7,544 nucleotides of DNA, taken from positions 1 to 7,544 of the forward strand of contig DATEQV010000413.1 of NCBI GenBank assembly GCA_035272265.1. The letters are read 5' to 3'. A program made the position numbers and the translations under genes. The stretch is from Acidisphaera sp035272265 (GTDB lineage: Bacteria; Pseudomonadota; Alphaproteobacteria; Acetobacterales; Acetobacteraceae). Positions within the stretch are counted from its first letter, which is position 1. Every line of letters begins with the position of its first letter. Of the stretch, positions 1 through 5,500 are shown piece by piece. The notes below the pieces were generated by a model. That model had not been told where the DNA came from. It saw nothing but the letters and a program-made list of their open reading frames with translations, and made no database searches.

Positions 1-1617
1 GTGCGCGAAACGCCCGAGCCCGAGCCCGAGATCGCCGCCTCGGCCCGCGAGCGCATGTTCCGCGTCGAGATCATCCAGGACGCGTTCTGCGAACGCCGGC
101 CCAGGCCCGAGCGCCTGTTCCGCAAGCCGACGGGCCATCGCGACCTCTACTCCTGGTGCGACCTCGAGGCCTCCCGCTACCCCACCACCCGCCACCGCTG
201 CGCCCACTGCACCGACGCCCGCGACCTCTACAGGCGCGCCAACCAAGGCGACTGGCAGGCCGAGGTCCGCCTGCACCGGCTCGCCACCCGCGCCTCCATG
301 CGCTTGCTCGCCGAGCGCCGCGCCTGGGCCGAGACCCGCCGCCGCCAGCGCGCCGCCCGCACCCCGGAGCCGGGACCGCCGCCGGTGATCTGGACCATGC
401 TCGGCTGGAAGCGCTGGCGCGACCGAAAGCGCGAATACCCTCCCGCAACCGACCGCTGGTTCATCGTCGAACGCCGCGCGGCCGAGGCCAAGCTCGTGCG
501 CGCCCACACCCGCACGCTGCAACGCGCGGCCCAGCGCAGCCGCGCCCGCGCGCGCGACGTTGAAATCGCGCGCGAACGCGAAGCCGCGCGGGAGACCGCG
601 CACCACCTGCACGCTGCGGAACAGCCGCCGGACCGGGCTCAAGGGCCAGACGAGAAGGTTACGAGCGTAACCGTTCCCTCGTCATCGCGAGGCGCGCAGC
701 GCCGTGGCGATCCAGGGCAACGTGACAAGCGCTTGGCGCGCGGCCCTGGATTGCCACGCCGCCAAGCGGCGGCTCGCAATGACGACGCACACGCGGCCGC
801 CCCATCGGACCCGGCGGTCGAAGCCGCCCCGGCGGAAACCGCGCCCGCAATCGCACCCGAACCACCGGTCGACGCGCCCACCATCGCACCCGAACCACCG
901 GTCGACGCGCCCGCAATCGCACCCGAACCACCGGTCGACGCCCCCGCTATCGCGCCGGCACCGCAGCAGCCCGCGACGCCCGCATCCACGCGCATCGCGC
1001 TGCTTTCATACCCGCCCGGCCACACCACCGTCATCAAGATCGGCGCCGCGCGACCGACGATTCCGCCGCCGGCGCCTCGCCCCCGCACCCAAGGCGCGTC
1101 CCCCGGCGACGCCGGCGCGCACGCCGCCCTACGCCGCGGCGACGTCGCCCATGGCGATCCCCGCCTCGCCCGCCTTGATCTGCAGCGCGAGGTACTTCGA
1201 GTAGATGCGGCACTGCGCCAGGCTGCCGGCGATGAAATACAGGCCCGGCTGCTTGGTGCGGACGAACATGTTGCGCAGCTCCTCGCCGTCGCCGAAGCCC
1301 CAGATCGGACCCACGCGAGCGGCCACCTCGTCCCCGAACACCGTCGCGACCAGATGCTCGTGCCCCTTCCACCCGGTCGCCAGCACGATCAGGTCGGCGG
1401 CGAGCGTGCGGCCGGAGCGCAGCCGCGCGCCGTCGGCCACGAAACAGTCGATGTCGGCGAACTGCACCAGCCCGATGCTGCCGTCGGCGACCAGATCCGA
1501 GCAGCCGACGTTGAAATAGTAGCCGCCGCCCCGCGTGAGGTACTTGAACTGCCAGCCGGTGCCGTCCTCGCCGAAATCGAGCTTGAAGCCGACGCGCTGC
1601 AAGGCGTCGAGCAATGA
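1..1617 (+). CDS. Unrecognised Arg/Ala/Pro-rich protein, possibly 5'-truncated; 3' end doubtful
   Basis: I do not recognise this protein. The frame opens with GTG at the first base, so the true start may lie upstream. Codons up to about base 1128 have strong G/C third positions, so roughly residues 1-375 look genuinely coded. Residues 1-220 are highly basic and probably helical, with C53 and a C67-A-H-C70 pair that could be a metal or zinc-knuckle remnant (weak). Residues 227-262 are encoded by a palindromic repeat. Residues 284-316 are three copies of IAPEPPVDAPA, followed by a Pro-rich tail. No signal peptide or membrane segment is visible. The only in-frame stop is at 1615-1617, but everything after base 1129 is antisense to a well-supported flavin monooxygenase gene, with codons in exact register. 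That tail (about residues 377-538) is probably not a natural domain. Either the stop has been lost, a frameshift is present, or the gene ends earlier in the real genome. Confidence 0.5.
   Translation: MRETPEPEPEIAASARERMFRVEIIQDAFCERRPRPERLFRKPTGHRDLYSWCDLEASRYPTTRHRCAHCTDARDLYRRANQGDWQAEVRLHRLATRASMRLLAERRAWAETRRRQRAARTPEPGPPPVIWTMLGWKRWRDRKREYPPATDRWFIVERRAAEAKLVRAHTRTLQRAAQRSRARARDVEIAREREAARETAHHLHAAEQPPDRAQGPDEKVTSVTVPSSSRGAQRRGDPGQRDKRLARGPGLPRRQAAARNDDAHAAAPSDPAVEAAPAETAPAIAPEPPVDAPTIAPEPPVDAPAIAPEPPVDAPAIAPAPQQPATPASTRIALLSYPPGHTTVIKIGAARPTIPPPAPRPRTQGASPGDAGAHAALRRGDVAHGDPRLARLDLQREVLRVDAALRQAAGDEIQARLLGADEHVAQLLAVAEAPDRTHASGHLVPEHRRDQMLVPLPPGRQHDQVGGERAAGAQPRAVGHETVDVGELHQPDAAVGDQIRAADVEIVAAAPREVLELPAGAVLAEIELEADALQGVEQ
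680..784. repeat. Interspersed palindromic repeat inside the coding frame
   Basis: The left arm 680-717 begins cgtcatcgcgagg and ends gcgatccaggg. The right arm 744-784 begins ccctggattgcc and ends gcaatgacg. The arms are imperfect reverse complements of about 38-41 bases around a 26-base centre. Translated in the host frame it gives SSRGAQRRGDPG followed by ARNDD, a string I recognise as the usual mistranslation of intergenic repeats in GC-rich proteobacterial genomes. It is 105 bp, exactly 35 codons, so the host frame stays open. A small perfect inverted repeat (ggttac, 4-base loop, gtaacc) at 657-672 sits just to its left and may belong to the same insertion. Confidence 0.8.
850..948 (+). 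repeat. 33-bp tandem repeat, three copies, encoding IAPEPPVDAPA
   Basis: Three head-to-tail units lie at 850-882, 883-915 and 916-948, each starting atcgcacccgaaccacc, with a few substitutions at the unit ends. A decayed fourth start (atcgcgccggca) follows at 949. The period is 11 codons, so copy number can change without a frameshift. The encoded acidic and proline-rich repeat is likely to be an extended linker. Confidence 0.9.
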
Positions 1618-2877
1618 CTTGTCCAGCTCCGCAGCCTGCCGGGTGAACCGGCGGTGGCTCTCCTTCCCCAGCGCCAACGGAATCGATGTCGCAATGAGGT
1701 CGCAGTCCTCCAGCGACACCCCCTCGCCGTACAGCGCGTACGGCAGTTGCGCGCTTGGCTCCAGGTTGACAACCAGAGTGGGGCTGCGTTGCACAAGCGT
1801 CACTTTTGCGCCGCCGGAATGCAGATCCTGCGCGATGTCGTGGCCGGAATTGCCGGTGCCGATCACCAGCGCGCGCTTGCCCGCCCAGTCGTCGCCGTCC
1901 GAATACTGGCCGGAGTGCAACACCGTGCCGCGAAAATCGTCCAGCGTCGGGATGTGCGGGATGTGCGGAACGCCCGACACACCCGTCGCCATCACCACAT
2001 GGCGCGGACGCATGGTGCGGCGCTCGCCGCCGGCCCGCCGCACGGTGACGCGCCAGTGGCCGGCATCGGCGTCGTAGTCGCCGCCCTCGAATTCCGTGCC
2101 GGTCCAGTAGTTCAGCTCCAGCGCCTCGACATACGCCTCGAACCATCCCGCCAGCTTGTCCTTCGGGATGTAGGTCGGCCAGTTCGGCGGAAACGGCATG
2201 AACGGCAGGTGATTGACGTGCGTCTGGTTGTGCAGCGTCAGCGCATGGTAGCGCTTGCGCCAGTTGTCGCCGATCCGCGCGGCGCGATCGACGATCAGCG
2301 TGTCGACGCCGAGGTCGGCCAGCCGTGCCGCAATCGACAGCCCCGCCTGCCCGCCGCCGACGACCAGCACCGCCGGATCGCGGTGGGCATACGCCGCCGC
2401 GTCACGCCGCAGATCGAGCCAGTTCGGCCCGCGGAAATCGCGGGCGTGCGCCTTGCCCCGCGAACGCTCGTCGCTGCGCAGCTCCTCGAGCGCGGTCAGC
2501 AGCGTCCACGCCTTCGGCCGCCCATCGGGATCGGGCATCAGGCGCAGCACGCCGTCGCCTCGCCCGTCGGCGGTTTCGAACGCAAGGATCGCCTCGATCG
2601 TCTCGCGACCGGCGCGGGTGACGGTGCGGGGTGCCGCGCGGCCGGGGTCGATGCGGAACCCCCGCGCCCGTCCGCCGTGCGCCGCCAGCGCGGCGGCGAT
2701 CGCCGCGCCGCCGTTGACGGTCTGGATGCGCCACGTCAGCGCGAGCACGTCGCGCCAGTGGCTGTCGGCGTGGAACAGCGCCGCCAGCCGGCGCTCGTCG
2801 CCGTCGGCGAGCGCCGGCCCGAAGTCCTCCAGCCAGGTCTCGGTCAGCCTGACAGTATCGTCCGCCGTTGCCAGCAC
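1129..2877 (-). CDS. Flavin-dependent monooxygenase (class B FMO / CzcO-like) with N-terminal NTF2/SnoaL-like domain
   Basis: This 582-residue protein is a predicted cytosolic FAD- and NAD(P)H-dependent monooxygenase. Residues ~8-135 look like an NTF2/SnoaL-like alpha+beta domain (W41-R-D-V, L47-T-W). The FAD-binding Rossmann motif is V172-V-G-G-G-Q-A-G179, and an ATG motif is at 297-299. The segment F315-R-G-T-V-L-H-S-G-Q-Y325 fits the FMO fingerprint FxGxxxHxxx(Y/F) rather than the Baeyer-Villiger form, which ends in Trp. The NADP-binding motif is G340-T-G-N-S-G345, and a second ATG is at 500-502. The family hydroxylates N or S atoms or decarboxylates keto acids (YUCCA type); the substrate here is unknown. 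The start is GTG, because an in-frame TGA at 2893-2895 excludes a longer form. A GGAGAG lies 4 bases upstream, inside a hairpin. It is last in a same-strand set after the diiron oxygenase and the small secreted protein, and its last 489 bases face the open frame of the convergent gene. Confidence 0.93.
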   Translation of the reverse strand: MLATADDTVRLTETWLEDFGPALADGDERRLAALFHADSHWRDVLALTWRIQTVNGGAAIAAALAAHGGRARGFRIDPGRAAPRTVTRAGRETIEAILAFETADGRGDGVLRLMPDPDGRPKAWTLLTALEELRSDERSRGKAHARDFRGPNWLDLRRDAAAYAHRDPAVLVVGGGQAGLSIAARLADLGVDTLIVDRAARIGDNWRKRYHALTLHNQTHVNHLPFMPFPPNWPTYIPKDKLAGWFEAYVEALELNYWTGTEFEGGDYDADAGHWRVTVRRAGGERRTMRPRHVVMATGVSGVPHIPHIPTLDDFRGTVLHSGQYSDGDDWAGKRALVIGTGNSGHDIAQDLHSGGAKVTLVQRSPTLVVNLEPSAQLPYALYGEGVSLEDCDLIATSIPLALGKESHRRFTRQAAELDKSLLDALQRVGFKLDFGEDGTGWQFKYLTRGGGYYFNVGCSDLVADGSIGLVQFADIDCFVADGARLRSGRTLAADLIVLATGWKGHEHLVATVFGDEVAARVGPIWGFGDGEELRNMFVRTKQPGLYFIAGSLAQCRIYSKYLALQIKAGEAGIAMGDVAAA

Positions 2878-2910
2878 GCCGCTCTCCGCCGATCACCTCG
2901 CGAGAGCGGC
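2878..2910 (-). promoter_or_regulatory. Hairpin abutting the FMO start codon, covering its nearer Shine-Dalgarno
   Basis: On the minus strand a 9-base arm GCCGCTCTC (2910-2902) pairs perfectly with GAGAGCGGC (2886-2878), which touches the GTG start at 2877. The nearer Shine-Dalgarno GGAGAG (2887-2882) lies almost wholly in the stem. The 15-base loop carries GAGGTGATC (2899-2891), a perfect 9-base complement of the conserved 16S rRNA 3' end, though it is far from the GTG in linear distance. The structure is read directly; a role in translation control is inference. Confidence 0.45.
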
Positions 2911-2947
2911 ATCCTGAACACGACCGAACCGTTTGGCGAGCGGCGCC

Positions 2948-3199
2948 CTAACGCGGCTGGTAGTACGGCGGATAGCCGGGCGGCGGAGGCGGGAACGGCT
3001 CGGTCGCCCGCGGCGGCGGCCCGCCATTCGGGTTCACCAGCACCATGCCGCCGCCGTTGAAGGCGCTGTTCGCCCCCGGGGTGACGGGCCCGCAGTCGGG
3101 TATCCCGTTGTGGTAGCAGCCCCCTCGAGCGGTCGATTGGGCCAGGGCCGGTCCTGCCATCAGCAGCACGGCCGTGGCGGCGAGAAGCATGTGTCGCAT
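2948..3199 (-). CDS. Small secreted Pro/Gly-rich protein
   Basis: The product is 83 residues if translation starts at the ATG at 3199, which has a GGAGG five bases upstream. An upstream in-frame start at 3220 would place that Shine-Dalgarno inside the gene and add seven charged residues. Residues 1-20 form a classic Sec signal peptide: Arg near the start, a hydrophobic core (LLAATAVLLMAG), and cleavage expected after A-L-A20 before Q-S. The mature part is about 63 residues. It has two cysteines (a possible disulfide), an Asn/Gly-rich middle, and a proline-rich end containing PPPPPGYPPYY. No lipobox and no known domain were recognised. It lies 63 bp after the diiron oxygenase and 70 bp before the flavin monooxygenase, so it is probably co-transcribed with them. 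Its function is unknown; export and low complexity suggest a periplasmic or surface protein. Confidence 0.75.
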   Translation of the reverse strand: MRHMLLAATAVLLMAGPALAQSTARGGCYHNGIPDCGPVTPGANSAFNGGGMVLVNPNGGPPPRATEPFPPPPPGYPPYYQPR

Positions 3200-3204
3200 T
3201 GGAC

Positions 3205-3209
3205 CCTCC
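3205..3209 (-). promoter_or_regulatory. Shine-Dalgarno GGAGG deciding the small-gene start
   Basis: A perfect GGAGG on the minus strand ends five bases before the ATG at 3199. This is ideal spacing and the reason for choosing the 83-residue form. Confidence 0.75.
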
Positions 3210-3253
3210 GGTTTCTCCACAGCGTGAACGACGCCGGACGGCCAAGGTTCAAA

Positions 3254-3273
3254 CGGCCCGGGTCATTGGGCCG
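3254..3273 (-). terminator. Weak hairpin spanning the diiron gene stop codon
   Basis: On the minus strand CGGCCC (3273-3268) and GGGCCG (3259-3254) can pair across an 8-base loop that contains the TGA stop (3265-3263). It is followed by TTTGAACCTT. The stem is only six pairs and the T run is broken, so this is at best an attenuator or an mRNA-end stabiliser. It may equally be chance in GC-rich DNA. Confidence 0.25.
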
Positions 3274-4333
3274 CGGCGATCACACTGTCTACATGGGCAC
3301 GCCGGGCGTCGAAGTCGGCGGCGGTCTGCTCGTCGTTGCGCGCCATCGCCTCCAGGTCGACGTCGGCGTAGTCCAGCACGCCGAGCTGCTCGAAGCCGCG
3401 GCGAACCTTTTCGCCCCACAGGCCGATGTCCTTCACGCACGGCACGATGCGGGTGAACAGGCGCTGGCGGAACTTCACCATCGCGCCGCTCGCCTGCAGG
3501 TGCTCGATGCACTCCTCGATCGGCAGCTCCAGATTGCGCCAAACCTCCATCGCGTTGAAGCGGTCGCGCATGTGGAAGCACGCCTCGACCAGGAACTCCT
3601 CGCGCTCGTCGCGCTCGGCCTGCGTCAGCTGCGGATAGTAGTCGCGCAGGCTCAGCCGGCCGAAGGCGACGTGGCGGGCCTCGTCCTCCATCACGTAGGC
3701 ATTGACCGAGGCGGCGAGCGGATTCTGCGCCTCGTCGCGCAACCGCGCGAAGGCGGCCAGCGCGAGGCCCTCGATCACCACCTGCATGCCGAGATACGTC
3801 ATGTCCCAGCGCGCATCGCGCAGCACCTGATCGAGCAGCGTCTGCAGCGGCGGCGTCATCGGATACGCCATGCCGAACTTCTCGAGCAGCTTCTTGTACG
3901 CCTCGACGTGGCGCGCCTCGTCGACGACCTGTGTCGCCGCATACAGCTTGCTGTCGAGGTCGGGGACCTGCTGCACGGTCTTGGCGGCGCAGATCATCGC
4001 GCCCTGCTCGCCGTGCAGGAACTGGCTGGTCTGGTACGCCTGGTGATGGCGGCGGACGTTCGCCTTCTCGGCCGCCGACATGCGCTGATAGACGGGCGTC
4101 GATGCGATCGGCAGCGCCGCCTCCGGCAGCAGCTGCGGGTTCTCCGGGTCGAGGTCCTGCGACCAGTCGATGCGGTCGGTCGCGTTCCACTGCATCGTCT
4201 TGCCGCGCTCGTACAGGTTCAGCAGGCGCGAGCGCTCCGGCGTGAACTCCCAGTTGAAGCACGTCAGGTAGTCCTGCGGCACCTCCCAGGTCTTGGGCGT
4301 GCCGGCGATCTGGTACAGGTCGGCGATGGACAC
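3263..4333 (-). CDS. Ferritin-like diiron-carboxylate oxygenase, substrate unknown
   Basis: This 356-residue soluble, mainly helical protein shows the full ligand set of a ferritin/R2-type diiron centre: E109 (in HGEQGAM), E139-A-R-H142, E188 (in VIEGLA) and E218-A-R-H221. The two EARH motifs follow the 'E, ExxH, E, ExxH' pattern of the superfamily, and their spacing suits a four-helix bundle. Such enzymes activate O2 for hydroxylation, desaturation or N-oxygenation. AurF-type N-oxygenases carry an extra His four residues before the last ExxH; here that residue is V214, so AurF chemistry cannot be assumed. The GTG start has GGGAG (4344-4340) six bases upstream. It is the first gene of the minus-strand set with the secreted protein and the flavin monooxygenase, and it diverges from phnD. 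No electron-transfer partner (ferredoxin or reductase) is encoded in the window. Catalytic class: confident. Reaction: unknown. Confidence 0.88.
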   Translation of the reverse strand: MSIADLYQIAGTPKTWEVPQDYLTCFNWEFTPERSRLLNLYERGKTMQWNATDRIDWSQDLDPENPQLLPEAALPIASTPVYQRMSAAEKANVRRHHQAYQTSQFLHGEQGAMICAAKTVQQVPDLDSKLYAATQVVDEARHVEAYKKLLEKFGMAYPMTPPLQTLLDQVLRDARWDMTYLGMQVVIEGLALAAFARLRDEAQNPLAASVNAYVMEDEARHVAFGRLSLRDYYPQLTQAERDEREEFLVEACFHMRDRFNAMEVWRNLELPIEECIEHLQASGAMVKFRQRLFTRIVPCVKDIGLWGEKVRRGFEQLGVLDYADVDLEAMARNDEQTAADFDARRAHVDSVIAAAQ

Positions 4334-4373
4334 GGACGTCTCCCGATCTTGTTGGCGTCAAGCCCAGTGTCCC

Positions 4374-4402
4374 GATTCCGAAGTTCGACGAACTTCGGAA
4401 TC
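4374..4402. repeat. Perfect 29-bp palindrome, first unit
   Basis: Arms gattccgaagttcg (4374-4387) and cgaacttcggaatc (4389-4402) are exact reverse complements around a single central A. It is the core of the left half of the composite element and could form a strong hairpin in RNA from either strand. Confidence 0.9.
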
Positions 4403-4445
4403 AGAGTGGGACGCTGGAAAATCAAAGTCCTGGTGGCCCGCTTAT

Positions 4446-4472
4446 CCCAGAAGTTCGCAGCGAACTTCTGGG
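4446..4472. repeat. Perfect 27-bp palindrome, second unit
   Basis: Arms cccagaagttcgc (4446-4458) and gcgaacttctggg (4460-4472) are exact reverse complements around a central A. The inner core matches the first unit but the outer bases differ in a compensatory way on both arms. This means the stem is conserved while the sequence varies. Confidence 0.9.
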
Positions 4473-4507
4473 GCGGGACACTAGGCCGCCCGCCATCCGC
4501 CCGCCAA

Positions 4508-4525
4508 CCGTCATCCAGCCTTCAT
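4508..4525 (+). promoter_or_regulatory. Candidate Pho box upstream of phnD
   Basis: CCGTCAT-CCAG-CCTTCAT matches the PhoB consensus of two CTGTCAT repeats with a 4-base spacer at 11 of 14 repeat positions. A weaker third repeat, CTGACGC, continues the 11-base periodicity at 4530. It lies 67 bases before the phnD ATG. phnD-type transporters are classical PhoB targets. I could not find a clear -10 box downstream, so this is a plausible but unproven operator. Confidence 0.5.
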
Positions 4526-4592
4526 CGTTCTGACGCGGAGCGGTCACGCCCCGGCGGCTACGGGTGGCGCACCCACCTTCCGGAGACCCAGC

Positions 4593-5495
4593 ATGTTGCG
4601 TGTGCTCGCCACCGCGGCGGCCGTCGTCGTTGCCGCCGCGATGTCCGTCCCCTCGCCCGCCGCCGCGCAGGAAGCCGACTGCCCGAACGGCGGCACCGTC
4701 CGCTTCGGCGTCGAACCCTACGAGGCCGGGGCGAAGCTGACGCCGATCTACCAGCACATCGGCGACCTGATCGGCCGGAAGATCGGCTGCAAGGTCGAGG
4801 TGCTGGTGACCACCAGCTACAACGCCGAGATTGAGGCGATGCGCGCCGGCAAGCTGGAGATCGGCGAGTTCGGGCCGCTCGGCTACGTGCTGGCGCATCA
4901 GGTCGCCGGGGCCCAGGCGGTGGCGACCTTCGCCGACAAGGACGGCAAGCCCGCGAGCTACACCGCCGGCATCGTCACCTGGCCGGGCTCGGGCATCACC
5001 ACGCTCAAGGAGGTCGAAGGCCACACCTTCGCCTACTCCGATCCCGCGTCCACCTCGGGCCACCTGTTCCCGGCGATGGCGCTGAAGGAGGTCGGCATCG
5101 ATCCGGACAACGGCGTCAAGCCGCTGTATGCAGGCAGCCACGGCGCGTCCTACGAGGCGCTGCGCAACCACAAGGTCCAGTCGGGCGAGCTGAACAGCCA
5201 GCAGATCGCCTCGGCCGAGGTCGCCGGCAGCTACAAGCCGGAGGACTACGTCGAGCTGTGGCGCTCGGGCCCGATCCCGATCGATCCGATCGCGCTGTCC
5301 GACAAGCTCGATCCGAAGTTCGCCGCACGGCTGACCGCGGTGCTGCAGAACCTGGACCTGAGCGAGTTGTCCGCGGCCGACCGCAAGATCATCGGCGCGG
5401 CCAATCCGAAGCTCGTGCCGCAGGTCGACGCATCCTACGACCCGATCCGCAAGCTGGTGTCGATCCTGAACATCGACCTCAACAACCTGGAGTAG
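4593..5495 (+). CDS. phnD: Phosphonate/phosphite/phosphate ABC transporter, periplasmic substrate-binding protein
   Basis: This 300-residue protein captures a phosphonate, phosphite or related oxyanion in the periplasm and delivers it to PhnE/PhnC. Residues 1-25 are a Sec signal peptide (basic start, Ala/Val-rich core, cleavage expected in P-A-A-A|Q). The mature part has the PhnD-family landmarks: V38-R-F-G-V-E-P-Y near its start, F93-G-P-L-G-Y98, S149-D-P-A-S-T-S-G156 (the oxyanion-binding loop region), A180-G-S-H-G-A-S-Y187, and L222-W-R-S-G-P-I-P-I-D-P232. Length is normal. The ATG has GGAG at 4582-4585 with a 7-base spacer. It is the first gene of phnD-phnC-phnE, and its stop is five bases before phnC. 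The exact ligand (2-aminoethylphosphonate, phosphite, methylphosphonate) cannot be told from sequence alone. A candidate Pho box upstream suggests phosphate-starvation control. Confidence 0.93.
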   Translation: MLRVLATAAAVVVAAAMSVPSPAAAQEADCPNGGTVRFGVEPYEAGAKLTPIYQHIGDLIGRKIGCKVEVLVTTSYNAEIEAMRAGKLEIGEFGPLGYVLAHQVAGAQAVATFADKDGKPASYTAGIVTWPGSGITTLKEVEGHTFAYSDPASTSGHLFPAMALKEVGIDPDNGVKPLYAGSHGASYEALRNHKVQSGELNSQQIASAEVAGSYKPEDYVELWRSGPIPIDPIALSDKLDPKFAARLTAVLQNLDLSELSAADRKIIGAANPKLVPQVDASYDPIRKLVSILNIDLNNLE

Positions 5496-5500
5496 CGGCG

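Larger units (their letters stand above)
4362..4486. repeat. 125-bp composite palindromic element (MITE- or BIME-like)
   Basis: The element is bounded by near-perfect 13-base terminal inverted repeats: gcccagtgtcccg at 4362-4374 and cgggacactaggc at 4474-4486 (12 of 13 pair). Inside are two related palindromes of about 50 bp (4366-4415 and 4432-4482) sharing the core GAAGTTCG...CGAACTTC and flanked by GTG(T/G)CCC-type and GGGAC(G/A)CT-type arms. A 16-bp spacer separates them. It encodes nothing, and I see no convincing target-site duplication. Two paired palindromes of one family resemble a bacterial interspersed mosaic element; the terminal repeats also allow a miniature transposon reading. 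It sits between the divergent promoters of the diiron gene and phnD. Confidence 0.75.

Noticed and set aside
1654..3060. Long plus-strand open frame (468 codons) opposite the FMO gene
   Set aside because: It is the antisense of a gene with clear FAD/NADP motifs, its product is a His/Arg/Val mix with no domain, and long shadow frames are expected in DNA this GC-rich.
3200..3220. Upstream in-frame start of the small secreted protein at 3220
   Set aside because: It would put a perfect GGAGG inside the gene and place charged residues before an otherwise textbook signal peptide.
4334..4362. ttgacg on the minus strand as a -35 box for the diiron gene
   Set aside because: With normal spacing the -10 box would fall on the GTG start codon, and no TATAAT-like word is present.
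2933..4834. Long plus-strand open frame (633 codons) crossing the diiron gene and entering phnD
   Set aside because: It runs antisense to the diiron oxygenase, through the palindromic element and into phnD out of frame; no motif supports it.
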